Source: Plakobranchus ocellatus (lineage: Eukaryota; Mollusca; Gastropoda; Plakobranchidae). From it: a stretch of 30,351 nucleotides of DNA. The translations under genes and the position numbers were made by a program. Below the pieces are notes generated by a model, which saw only the letters and a program-made list of their open reading frames with translations, did not search any database and was not told where the DNA came from. The stretch covers positions 715,110 through 745,460 of the forward strand of contig BLXT01000592.1 in the NCBI GenBank assembly GCA_019648995.1, given 5' to 3'. Positions 1 through 10,140 of the stretch are shown piece by piece. The stretch's first letter is position 1; every line of letters starts with the position of its first letter.

Positions 1-114
1 AGACTGGCTGAAGGCAGGGAAATCGTTGGAAGCAATAGAAGCGACAAAGGACAGGAAAAAGTGGAGGACCATGATGGCCAACGCTGTAAAGCAAGGCACC
101 TAATGATGATGATA
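1..114 (+). mobile_element. 3' end of an RTE-like non-LTR retrotransposon (partial)
   Basis: One open frame runs from base 2 to a TAA at 101-103 and gives 33 residues ending in MMANAVKQGT. The second retroelement copy in this window ends its reverse-transcriptase frame almost identically, MIANAYKQGT at 9953-9982. In both copies the stop codon runs straight into a short TGATGATGAT tail, which is typical of RTE-clade 3' ends. The element continues to the left of the window, so its length and its reverse-transcriptase core are unseen. On the right it is interrupted by the inverted-repeat element that starts at 115. The family assignment rests on the better-preserved second copy. Confidence 0.8.
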
Positions 115-141
115 TGGCTAAGTCCACCAGTAGTGTTTACA
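115..141 (+). repeat. Left terminal inverted repeat of the 2.3-kb element
   Basis: This repeat starts TGGCTAAGTCCACC and ends GTTTACA. It pairs with 2394-2420 with a single mismatch. Confidence 0.8.
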
Positions 142-299
142 AAAAGTAACATTAATGTGAAATTTTCATTTTATTTTCACATTGGTCAAACTACACAGGT
201 CTTAAAGAGCAATATTTGATCTTTCATGTATGTAAGTTTCAGACCTTGATGATTGCTCACAAACTTGTGATTGATGATGCAATAATGTCAATCAAGAAC

Positions 300-2039
300 G
301 TGAAGAATGTGACAGTGATAAATAAAAACTTAAATACAATAAAATGAACACCTGAAATACAGAAGTACACATAATGTCTGTATTTGATTCATTTCCTTAA
401 AAAACACCATGAAAAAAAAATTGTTAAAAATCAATATTATATGAAATAAGAGCTATAAATCGTGAGGAATGTTATCCATCATAAATGGACAAAATTTTCT
501 TTTTTTATTTTTTCTCCCTATAAAAAAAAAGTACATTTATATTACCAAAAGGCATCCTGACAAATAAGACAAGGAGAGGGCAACACATACAAAGACTCTT
601 AAGGAAAAGAGAATGTTTATATGAAACATATTAAGTTTTTAAAAAAAAATTTGTGAGGAATGTTCCCAGAAAAGCACGGACAAACATAGTACTATTTCTA
701 GAAGCATTACTTATTTAGTATTCCTAAGTACAGATTCCTCCATATAATAGTATCAATATGTTTAACAAGTAACCCATGCAATTTACCTCGTACTTGTTAT
801 CAAATTTCAAGAAAAAGTGTAGGACTTTGTAATAACAGCCAATAATGTGAAAAATGCAAGGAATGCCACAGGACAAAAAGTAAATCTTCAAAATGTTATT
901 TTTTTCATCTAATACATTGATCTGACTATCATGAGTATTTAAATAAGCAGAATCTTTGTGAGGAATAACAACAATTAAAAAAATTTAAATCGGGAAAACA
1001 AGTGTCAGGAATGCTACTTGGACAGACCAAATTGCCATTCTTAGAACATTCCTCACATGTCTTCAATAACTCTAGATCTATAATGTTATAATGTTCTTAA
1101 TCAACATATTTATTCCTGAACACTTCAAATATGTGAAATTACACAAACGATTAAAAAATTTATCAATGAGTATATTTGTTATAGTAAGTTATGCCAAGAA
1201 CGTTCGCTGGGCGAATTTATCGTAATTACCCATCTTTACTTTCCCCCTAACTTTATAACTAGAGTAATGCTCAGTCTACCCATGCAAGGAGCTGTGCACA
1301 TTGTTTAACGCGTAAACAATGATTTCAAAGTATTATTTCACTCATAGGAATGCATTAAAGTGCATTTAACTCATAAACCGTTGCTCATAAACGATGGGAG
1401 CATCCGATAGTTTGTAAAATTCACAGTACTGGACGCCAGTGTAAGATGGGTTTGTTCTGTTTCTATTAATTTGTTTTGATTTTTATACTCACAAATTATT
1501 TCAAAACTACTTTAATTGCCCCGGGACTACTTCCTTCACGTTTTAAATTACACAATTTATCTGATTGCTTTATGTGAGAAAAAAAAACTTAACGGTTTAA
1601 GAGTTAAAGCTCTCCAAAGAATACTTCCTTTGATATAGTAAGGAGCGTTCGCTTATCTAGTTTTAAGGACGACATTTTAATTTTACAACTTATGGGCGCG
1701 GCCAATGCTGCTTAGAAGCGGAAACGAGCGGAAATGGCCTTTTGACCTTCATAAAAAGTATAAGGCACTTGTCCCTGTACTGTACACTCTAGGCTTAGCC
1801 TTGTTAATTTGTGTGAGAACCGTTCTCCACGATATCGGACGAAAGTTCAGTGCTTGTAAAAACCAGCACAAAAACAAAGATTTAAATCGAAATCGGAAAC
1901 CTTGGCTTACATTTATGAATGGAATAGTAAAACGCAATCGTTTTTGCGGCATTTGTTTAAACACCGCATCTGCTTTTTTGGTGTTTTGGTGTTTTATTTT
2001 TTGACACAAAATGGACGAACGTTAATCACATTCCTCACT
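300..2039. repeat. Cluster of GTGAGGAATGT-like motifs inside the TIR element
   Basis: A motif close to GTGAGGAATGTT recurs on both strands. Forward copies are at 300-312 (GTGAAGAATGTGA), 462-473, 653-664, 856-867 (GCAAGGAATGCC), 958-967 (GTGAGGAATA) and 1002-1014 (GTGTCAGGAATGC). Reverse-strand copies are at 1045-1056 and 2027-2039. In four forward copies GGACA or GGACAAA follows a short distance downstream. Many repeats of a 10-12 base word inside one element, and none that I noticed elsewhere in the window, suggest binding sites for a transposase or another protein, as in elements with subterminal repeats. That role is inference. Confidence 0.55.
1299..1321. repeat. Small palindrome, 9-bp stem
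   Basis: CATTGTTTA at 1299-1307 is the exact reverse complement of TAAACAATG at 1313-1321, around an ACGCG loop. Further along, two 14-base direct repeats starting CTCATAAAC lie back to back at 1370-1383 and 1384-1397. Both are inside the TIR element. They may be protein-binding sites or chance structure. Confidence 0.4.
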
Positions 2040-2393
2040 GGATTTCAGCAGTGCAGAACTCGGATTATTTTGTTTAGCATTGTCATTTTACATCGGGATG
2101 GGATAGATGGGTTTTGCCTTGCTTTAATAACACACATCGTTAATAAAAACAGCTTAATTTAATACATTAAAACCAATGATAGAAAATCCACTCACGGCCT
2201 TGTTATTTTCAATATGACAAAAAGCAATATTCTCATGACAAAACTTGAATGCAAAGTGAACAAAAACTGTTTTGAACAACTTTTTAAGCTTAGACAAGCT
2301 TGCTCATTATCAATCAAACATATTTACACTAAGTACATTTTTTCATTATTTTGTTGAATTCGTGCAATTAGTATTTAAAATAAAACAATTGTA

Positions 2394-2420
2394 TGTAAAC
2401 AATACTGGTGGACTTAGCCA
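2394..2420 (-). repeat. Right terminal inverted repeat of the 2.3-kb element
   Basis: This is the inverted copy of 115-141 with one mismatch. It is followed immediately by a short (TA)n run at 2421-2432. Confidence 0.8.
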
Positions 2421-2422
2421 TA

Positions 2423-2850
2423 TATATATATACATGCATTCATTCTACATAGACGTTATATACATAAATTAATAAATATGTACATGTGCTTTTAGATGAC
2501 ATAGAATATAAATACACATACATACAAATGTATATGAGTGAATATACATCCACATCGAATTCAAATAAAGCATGTATATAGTAAGAATTATATTTTGTGA
2601 ATGAGGAAAGATAATCTAGAATTATCGCTCTCTCTGTCTCTCTCTCCTTTAAACGACCCCCCTCTCACTCTCTCTCCCACATTCTCTCTCTCTCTCTCTC
2701 TCTCTCTCATATTTGCTGAAAGGAACCTTCTCAAAGAGGAAAGAAAGGCGCAATGTAAAATGACAGTATTGTGTTAGTTACTACCGAAATGATAAATTAT
2801 AGACATAAGTCATCAGATCACAGGTGGGAGGTAAATGAGTGCATCTAAAA
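2423..2850. other. Non-coding AT-rich spacer between two mobile elements
   Basis: Apart from the TC-rich microsatellite at 2627-2708 I see no gene, RNA or repeat here. The sequence is AT-rich with short TA and ACATACA stretches. The last 11 bases (2840-2850, TGCATCTAAAA) are the left target duplication of the Penelope-like insertion. Confidence 0.6.
2627..2708 (+). repeat. (TC)n microsatellite, interrupted
   Basis: The stretch is almost entirely alternating T and C, broken once by about 15 bases around 2649-2662 (TTTAAACGACCCCCC) and again by a CCCACA interruption near 2687. The final pure run reaches 2708. Confidence 0.9.
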
Positions 2851-3800
2851 CGATTGGCGATTCATTTCACCCCTTGTGGTTCCGTTTTTTTAGAGTATGG
2901 ATCCAAAATGTTTCTTTATTGAGTCTGCTGATGGTGTCAGAGTATGGTAGGTGAGCGATAGCGATAATATTAGTTGGTGTTGGATGTTATGATCGATAAG
3001 GTTGAAATGTTAAGCTACTGGGGTGTCTCTGTCATTGTGGATTGTAAAACGATGGTGGTTGAATCTGGATCGGAGTGTTTGACAAGTTAAAACATTTTTG
3101 ACAAGTGATGAGGTAGATAATATTATTTGAGTTACATGTAAAAGGACCCTGGGTGATCTTATATGTTTGGCCTTTGGTGGAGGATTTGAAAGATGAGGTT
3201 GTGTGAGTATACATGCAAGTCTTACATCTGGAAGAACGGCAAGAGCTGAAACCAATGGTATTGGTGTGGTGTGTAGATGAATGAACAAGTACGTCTATAA
3301 GGTTCAGGTTCTTAGGGCGACGGAAGGCTGTAACCGGAAGAGAAGGAATAGCCTTTTTACACTGATCCGAGGAGTGGTGGATCGGTAGATATGTTTTGAG
3401 AATAGATGAAACATTAGGCAAAGCGGGATTATAAGTAACAACGAAAGGTATTCTTTAATTTTTATTAGCAGTTACGTTGTTCCTTTTTTGTATAGCTATG
3501 TGTCATGGAATTTGTTTGGCCTTAGCGATTGCAGCCTTTATATGCCTAAGGGGATAGCCACGGGTTTGAAGATGTAAGGAAAGTTGACGAATTCTATTTG
3601 TGAGGGCCTCGTCTGACGAGCAGATATTGATGAGACGAAAAGCTAAACTGTAGGGAATATTCCTTTTTGTGTGGTATGGATGGCAAGATGCCCAGTGTAA
3701 ATAGTTAAAAGTGTCTGTAGGTTTAGAATATAAATCGGTATGGAGTATGCCATCGGACAGGCTAATCATTACTTTTACTATTTAATTTTGACAGCAAGGA
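2851..3800 (-). pseudogene. Penelope-like element, 5'-truncated: RT C-terminus plus GIY-YIG endonuclease
   Basis: Read on the minus strand, 3769-3503 encodes the end of a Penelope-type reverse transcriptase: a HTDLYSKPTDTFNYLHW block, then SCHP, then IPYSLAFRLINICSSDE. The frame continues through two stop codons (about 3500-3440) into a linker and, from 3421, a GIY-YIG endonuclease region with a CRSSRCKTC cluster (3241-3215) and IIYLITCQKC ending near 3092. A frameshift follows; the next frame carries TLRSRFNHHRFTI and DTPVA, and the last block KETFWIHTL lies near 2895. This order is that of Penelope-like elements. Direct repeats TGCATCTAAAA at 2840-2850 and 3801-3811 flank it exactly, so it is a single insertion truncated at its 5' end, about 950 bp long. 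Stops and frameshifts make it inactive. Confidence 0.85.
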
Positions 3801-3811
3801 TGCATCTAAAA

Positions 3812-5172
3812 ATGTTTTTTTAAACATAAAGCAGTACTTTGTATGCCATGACACACACAAAATCAAAATTTATGTGTTGATGAGTTAAATTAAAAAAAAA
3901 AAAGGCTTGTAGAAAATCTTTCGCACATAACTATGATGACTGCCCACATTTTGGGAAAGCCTCATATATAAAATAAGAGCGGTTTCTGTAATTCCAGTAA
4001 TATTTTATCACAGAACTAAAAGTCAAACATGGCTAATCAACATGTTCAATCAAAAGAGATGTGAGACTCTAAAGTAGCCTTAAACTATTCTTTCATTCAT
4101 ATTGTAATTTTCAACGCCCATTTTAAACAAAAAGCCATTTTCAATAGTTTATAATTTTGTTTTAAATCAAAGAAAAGCCACAATTTTACTTTAGACAATA
4201 GAAACTTTGGAATAGTTAGTGCCTAATTTTTTCCAAGCACCTAAAACGACAAGTAATGAAAATAGTGATGTCCTGTGGCCACACGCATAAAATTGACCTT
4301 CAGCAAAAAATTTATTCGAAATTGAAAATTTTGCATATAGTCATCATTTTTAAATCAATGGCATCAGGCTGAAAAGATGCATCAAACACGGGTGTCCGAT
4401 GCTTTTTATGAATTTTTGTTGTTGTTCTGGCTTTAAGCGAAAACGGGAGACTATTTCTAAAGTTTACTTCAACTATTGTTTTACAGTTTTATTCTTGCTT
4501 TGACTGTAAATAATGCATTTTAAACCTGTTTCATCTATTTTGTGTAAGGCCTAAGCAGTGACACAAATTTCAAAGTTAGATCTAGAATGGCGTCCCGTAA
4601 GAAGTTTTCCCAGTATTGTGAGACCTTCAAAGCTTGAAATTTTGTTATCACTACACACAGAGTATTATAAAATTGATCTGATTTGTTATGTGAACCACAT
4701 TTTAAATTTTTTGTTGATGAAAATGTTTTCTTTGTCTATCTTTGCTCTATATACCCTTTTGTCTTGAAAATTATGCCTGCAAAAAAAAAAAAAATTTTTC
4801 TTTTGGTTATTAATTAAAAAATTCATGTAAAATTCAAAATCTATATGTTGGAATATCGTTTTATATGTTTGTCAAGATCTACATTTGAGTTCGAAAATAC
4901 AAAAAACAGAACTTAAAAACCTTTCAAAACAAAATCAGGGCAAAATCTTGGGATAAGCTGACACTTAAAGCCTTTGTCTTCATTGAGTTAAAGATAGAGG
5001 ATTGAAAATCCATTTCATAGGTTATTTGGAGTGCAAAATTCAAATTTGTCATTGCTGTTAAGCTAAGACCAACAGACTTAGCAAAAAAAGCACATCAAAG
5101 AAAAAAATTGAGTTATTTAACCCGATATTATATAACTGGTAATAAAATATCCTTAGAACACATCCTCTAAGT
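3812..5172. other. AT-rich non-coding stretch
   Basis: I see no gene, RNA or element boundary here. Homopolymer A and T runs are frequent (for example 3892-3902 and 4781-4792). One TAGATCTAGA block lies at 4577-4586. The only open frame of note (4558-4767) is AT-driven and resembles nothing I know. Confidence 0.5.
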
Positions 5173-7580
5173 CTATGATTCTATGTCAGACTCCAAAGAT
5201 GAAAACATATTTGTTTTTCCCTTCTTCCTAGAGGGTGAGGAAACTAGATCAGCCCCAATGTCTTCCAACAATTCTGTAATTTTTTTGAGTGCCAGACACA
5301 CTAAGATTTTTTTTCAAAGGGCATGTTATCTGTAACTTAGTTGCACTTTAAAATTTTTTATGCCTCCAGTCTTCATTAAGGCGTCAACATCGGCCTTAAT
5401 TTTGCAAGGACCTCCCTGTGCCAAAATTTCATCCAAAGTCCTGCCCTTAGCTCATACTTTTTAATTTATTTGGCTTTTTTGACGATCATTCTCTCTCTGC
5501 TTTTCTTTAATTTTTTCCTTCACTTGCTTCTCTGACTTGTGATGTTTTCCCCTCAGCTTTGATACATTTCTCTGAGCCGCTTTTAAAATGCCTTTCACTT
5601 CTTTGGTTTTCTTTGGGCTGTAGCATGTTTTCTTTTAGATATGTCATATTCAAGATCCCTGAATAGTCTCTCGCCTACCAAATATGTTAAAGGACAAGTG
5701 GCCAAAATTCTCTGTATTTCTGGCCCAAGAGCACCAAATATTCCACCTTCAAGAAAGTCAACAAGCTGATGTTTAAAGACATCACAGCTTTTTCTGGCGA
5801 TGGCTTGAAATGCCTTTTTGCTCACCTGAAGGTCGCAATTTGTGGACTCTTAAGAGCATCACTGGTAAGGCATCGCTCTCAGAGTAATCACAGAGTTTCT
5901 TTTCTCCTTTGCAGGGTTTGATCAGTGCTGACTGCAGTTTTGTAACATAACTTGGAAATGAGCCATATGGTAAGCTGCTATTCATTAAGTTCCAGTAGGG
6001 TCCAGTGTCAGCCTTGTTAAAAAGAGCAAGAGTACCTACAATTGCCATCACAGTTCTTGTCTTTCACATCAGCTAGGACGCTTTGCAGCTTCATATTAAA
6101 ATGTGAAACAAACTGCTCCAGAAAAGTTTGAATATTTTGGTGATGTACAATCAAAGCTGGGGCATTTTCAAATAAATTATCAAGAAGCTACTGAATTTTG
6201 ACAGAATTCTTACCAAGTCACAGTAAGCCAGCTTTTCTGCGCGACAATCACTTTGTTTGTCTCCTCTGGGGCCAAAGACATCAGCAGCTAAACTCTGGTT
6301 ACTGCTGTTTCCTTTGAATCTGAAAACTTACTGAACACCAGGTTTTTTTCTCTTCCTAGAGGTGCATTTGTTGTCTCTCTCATCTCTTCCTCCATCGCTT
6401 GGATTGCACCTTCAGCAGCTTTACTCAGGACAAGTAAAAAATGTGCATTGCAAAACAGTCTCCTCTGAATAGTGCAACTTTGTGATCAAAAAGCTTCATT
6501 GTTGCAGCTCTATCTGACATCAAATTTTGCAATAATGAAGCTATTTTCATTTTTTTGATTAGTTCTTTTACTACTATTTCTTTGCCAGTCATTTCTGATG
6601 TGTCAGTATAAATCTCTGCCAATTCATGCATAAGTTCAATTGTTTGTTCAAGCAACGTCTTAGCATCGTCAACAGCCACTTCTGAAAATCCCATGCTCAT
6701 TGTTTTCCCTTTGCAAGAACTATATTTTCTTAAATAATGTGTTTTTTCCTGGCTGCTTGCGCCATCAGTTGCAAAATTGTAATGTTTGTTGTCTTTGATT
6801 TCTATCAGGTGTTTTGTGATGTGGTGGCCTTTGTCAGCTATATTGAGAGCAGTTGTGCTTGGCAAATACCCCTCTTTGAAATGTTTTCCAAAAAGGTGTT
6901 TGCTGATTATAGACACAACCTGAGAACACATACCAGCAGGAACTTCAGCCTCTCCCTGTAGGGACATGTAGCAAAGCCTTACATTTTGCTTAAATTTGTT
7001 GTGAAGTCTTTCACTCAGCTCAGTTTTTTCCATCTCTTTCAGAGATATTATCCATGAGAGATGAAACCACAGGTCTCTCCTCTTCACACTTGACTGTTTC
7101 TTCTATCTTAACTTCTGTCAGTTCCTTGTTTAGCTGAGTCTTAAATTTCAACACACTTTGATGCAATTTTCTCATTTCTTCTACCAGGCGTTCCATTTCT
7201 CTTTTTAGCATTTGCCTGTCATCATTTGCTTTCTCAAGCTCAGCTTCAAGCTTTGCCTCCTTTTCTGTAGCTCTTTTTGTTTGTGTTTGGAGACTCCTTA
7301 GATTCTTTGCTTAGTCTCTTTCAAATTTCTTCCTCAGTGCAGAGTTCTTCTTGAAGATCTTACTCACCTTCAAATCTTTCAGCTTTATTTCCAATTTTTT
7401 GTGCTGAGAAATCCACATCTTTATTTTGCTTTACAGGTCAATAATTTGGTGTTCCTTATCAGCATCATGATTTATCTTTTGCTGCAGGCTGTCTTATTCC
7501 TCTTATAAAAAGTCGACAGTCATCTTCAATGTGTCAAGCTTCTCTGCTGCCTCTTCCAGGACCCCTCTTGGTTAGACAAT
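5173..7580 (-). pseudogene. Decayed gene of a coiled-coil, transposase-like protein family (unnamed)
   Basis: Several minus-strand frames join into one long protein if indels are allowed. From 7580 to 7100 it is Lys/Glu/Leu-rich coiled coil (for example REMERLVEEMRKLHQSVLKF). From 7087 to 6425 there is a 220-codon frame with YNFATDGASS (Asp codon at 6764-6766) and NLMSDRAATMKLF (Asp codon at 6512-6514). Then FSKFSDSKETAVTRV and DVFGPRGDKQSDCR follow (6350-6230), LQSVLADVKDKN (near 6090-6050), TGPYWNLMNSSLPYGSF (near 6015), and LVDFLEGGIF with LVGERLFRDLEYD (Glu codon at 5670-5672). A Lys-rich tail ends at a stop at 5173-5175. From memory, this order matches a recurrent uncharacterised invertebrate and fish protein family. 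The three spaced acidic residues would suit a DDE-type (RNase H-like) nuclease, which is inference. At least five frameshifts and several stops show it is dead. No terminal repeats were found around it. Confidence 0.65.
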
Positions 7581-8215
7581 GAGCCGTTGCTGGGTGTCCT
7601 CAGATTTGCCTTTAGAGTTTTTGTTTGGAACACAGTTACTGGCACTAAAACTAGAGGTAGAGCTGTGTAGATGCAATAAAGAAAGTCTCATTGAGAAATT
7701 GCATTAGCAATTCACCCTTTCCTCTAAGTTTATCATACTTTTTTAGGATCACTGAGACCTTGTTTCTTATCTGAAAATCACTCATATCAATGGAACCAAC
7801 AAGCCTTGCATAAACATAGCTAGATGGATATGTTTTTTTTTTTTACATAAAAAGAATGCAAAGCATGAATAAGATGATTTGTTTAAGTAAATGGTTTGCA
7901 AGAGTAAACTAGTTTGGTTTGTTTTCAAATAATAAAGTCCATGTGAGACAAAGTGTAGATAATGGCTCTGACAGCACATCAAAAGAAATACAAGTACTAG
8001 GAAAAACCTTCAGCTACTCTTCTCCCTGCAGAGTTGTGGCTAGGTGCATCGCCTCCTCACAATGATACTGCAGTTGTCCTTTGGTTGCAGGCTGGTTTGG
8101 CAGTAATGTTAAAAACCAGGCGTGTACCTTGAAGTTGAATAAAAAAACAGAAAAGGAAATGAGACATAGTGAGAGGTGGAAAGGAGAGAGCAATATCATA
8201 GGCCATGTTCATTTG
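7581..8215. other. Non-coding stretch right of the pseudogene
   Basis: The left 100 bases may still encode the decayed N-terminus of the minus-strand pseudogene. Beyond that I see only AT-rich sequence with a T run at 7831-7842. Short minus-strand frames at 7782-7982 and 8014-8199 have no recognisable content. Confidence 0.45.
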
Positions 8216-8310
8216 TTTTAAATTGCAGCACATTTTACTAAATCAGAAACATGAGTAAGTATAAAACTGAAAAAAAAAATAAATAAAATCAGAAGGATCC
8301 ATCCAAAACT
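8216..8310 (+). repeat. First copy of a direct repeat split by the RTE-like insertion
   Basis: The block TTTTAAATTGCAG, then ACATTTTAC, AAATCAGAAAC and CCATCCAAAA recurs in the same order at 10057-10140. The copies differ by substitutions and by a longer A-rich middle here. Removing the retroelement at 8335-9996 and one target duplication puts the two copies about 170-180 bp apart, so this was probably a tandem duplication before the insertion. Confidence 0.65.
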
Positions 8311-8334
8311 TAATTTGCAATTGGTAAACCCAAT

Positions 8335-9996
8335 CAGTCTTATCAACTGGGTGTATAAAAGCAATGAATGGTGATAAATCATAATCGATAAAGAAAAAAT
8401 CTTAGAGAGGTGGGCAGAATACATAAGAGAACTCTTTAAAGATGACAGAAAAGATCACAGCATCATGAAGAATAATTTTGCAGGCCCCCCCCTATCATGA
8501 AGGAAGAAGTAGAAACAGCTATAAAGAAGATGAAACATGGAAAAGCAACAGGCCTAGACAATATTTTGGTAGAACTAATAGAGGCTCTTAAAGATTTTGG
8601 AATTGGAAAAGTCACACATCTTCTGAATGAAATTTATGACACTGGGCAGATTTCAACAGATTTATCCAAGTCTATATATTCATTGCATTGCCAAAGAAGC
8701 CAGGTGCAACAGAACAATCAGTCTCATGAGTCACATCACCAAAATACTGCTAAAGATCATAATGCTGAGAATACGGAACAAAATAAAACCAGAAATAGCA
8801 GAAGAACAGTGCGGATTTGTAGAAGATAAAGGAACATCAAATGCAATATATACTCTGCGAACCTTAATTGAACATGCCCTAGAAGTACAAAAAGATGTAT
8901 ATCTGTTTCATTGATTATACCAAAGCTTTTGACAGAGTACGCCACGATGAGATAATAACGCAATTGAAACAACTTAACATTGATGGAAACGACTTAAGAA
9001 TAATAAAAACCATGTACTGGGAACAAACAACAGCGATGAGAATCGAAAACAAAACCAGCACATTTCAGGATATAAAAAGAGGCGTTAGGCAAGGCTGTGT
9101 TCTCTCCCCAGATCTCTTCTCCCTCTGCAGTGAGATAATCATGCGAAATTTGGAGAATCACCCAGGAATTAAGGTGGGCGGGCAGAACATAAACAACTTA
9201 AGATATGCTGACGACACAGTGCTAATAGCTGAAAACAAAGAAGACCTGCAAAAACTTCTAAATATCGTTGAAGAAGAAAGGAGAAAGAAAGGGTTAGAAC
9301 TGAACAGTAAAAAGACAGTAGTGATGGTAATCAGTCACAAACAAGAATCCCCAAAATGTGATATATTCATCAATGAAGTAAAACTCAAACAAACAGAAAA
9401 GTTCAAATATCTAGGAACAATAATTTCATACGTTGGCAAAACAAACAGAGAAATATCAGCAAGAACTGCTCAGGCAAAGATCAACTTTCAAAAGATGAAA
9501 ACAATCCTGACAAATAAACACATCTCCATCGAAACAAGGAAAAGAGCCCTCCAGTGCTACATAGAACCTGTTCTAATGTATGGATGCGAAGCATGGACAA
9601 TCTCAAAGCAAATTCAAAATAAGCTAGAAGCAACAGAAATGTGGTTCCTTCGATTCGAAGAATGCTCGGGATACCTTGGACCGCAAAGAAAACAAATGAG
9701 AGAGTTCTGAATGAAGCTAATAAAAGAAGATCACTGGTCAGAACTATAAGGAAACGTCAAGCCACCTTTCTGGGCCACGTGATGAGAAGAGGAAAACTGG
9801 AACATTTGGTAACAACCGGAAAATTTGAAGGAAAAAGAAGCAGAGGAAGACAAAGGGAGAAGATAATGGATGGACTGGCCACATGGCTTGGACCAGGAAA
9901 AGTGTCAAATATACTGGCCGCGGTCAAAGATAGGGATTTGTGGAGGGACATGATCGCCAACGCTTACAAGCAAGGCACTTGATGGTGATGATGATG
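8335..9996 (+). mobile_element. RTE-like non-LTR retrotransposon, 5'-truncated, with 9-bp target duplication
   Basis: The direct repeats AAACCCAAT at 8326-8334 and 9997-10005 flank a segment that begins inside reverse-transcriptase coding sequence and ends with a stop codon and a TGATGGTGATGATGATG tail. That is the pattern of target-primed insertion with 5' truncation. The C-terminal region after the RT (LGHVMRR, then GKFEGKRSRGRQR) and the TGATGA tail point to the RTE/BovB group. No 5' endonuclease domain is present. The copy at 1-114 is the same or a sister family. Confidence 0.85.
8353..9982 (+). pseudogene. Reverse transcriptase of the RTE-like element, frameshifted
   Basis: The protein is spread over several frames. 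IDKEKILERWAEYIRELF lies at about 8378-8432. After an indel in a C run near 8487-8495 comes EEVETAIKKMKHGKATGLDN (8500-8560). A second shift near 8680-8700 leads to NKIKPEIAEEQCGFVEDKG. A third near 8905 leads to the long 8895-9710 frame with motif A (FIDYTKAFDRV), RGVRQGCVLSPDLF, and the catalytic YADD box at 9204-9215. A fourth near 9655 leads to the last frame (RRMLGIPWTAKKTNERVL, LGHVMRR, stop TGA at 9980-9982). Motif A, the RQG block and YADD are intact, but at least four frameshifts mean that no functional enzyme is made. The endonuclease half expected upstream is missing. Confidence 0.88.
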
Positions 9997-10056
9997 AAAC
10001 CCAATTCACATTGTGCCTATGATTTCAAGGTGCTCTGCAGGCAATGATCAGCTATT

Positions 10057-10140
10057 TTTTTTAAATTGCAGTACATTTTACAAAATCAGAAACTGAATCA
10101 GAAAATTGAGTAATCAAAAAGAACCATCCAAAATTATTTT
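10057..10140 (+). repeat. Second copy of the direct repeat; its inner part forms a foldback arm
   Basis: It matches 8216-8310 through the TTGCAGTACATTTTAC and CCATCCAAAA blocks. From 10087 onward the same sequence is also the left arm of the inverted repeat listed next. Confidence 0.65.

Larger units (their letters stand above)
115..2420. mobile_element. 2.3-kb DNA transposon-like element with 27-bp TIRs and TA target duplication
   Basis: The 27 bases at 115-141 and the reverse complement of 2394-2420 match at all but one position. Both ends begin TGGCTAAGTCCACC when read inward, and similarity stops abruptly after GTTTACA. The element is flanked by TA on both sides (113-114 and 2421-2422), as for elements that duplicate a TA target. 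However, the right flank is a (TA)n run, so the duplication is only moderately informative. The left end lies inside the TGATGA tail of an RTE-like copy, so this element inserted later. I see no recognisable transposase inside; open frames at 1705-2004 and 1902-2162 resemble nothing I know. It is probably non-autonomous, or a member of a family whose transposase I fail to recognise. Interior repeats are listed separately. Confidence 0.72.

Noticed and set aside
1705-2162. Overlapping plus-strand frames (1705-2004 and 1902-2162) inside the TIR element as a possible transposase.
   Set aside because: No motif or family resemblance. Frames of this length also occur on the opposite strand over the same bases (1749-2009).
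3801-3830. Extension of the Penelope-like RT upstream through a TTTTTAGATG (Phe-Leu-Asp) reading.
   Set aside because: Those bases belong to the TGCATCTAAAA target duplication, so the resemblance is accidental.
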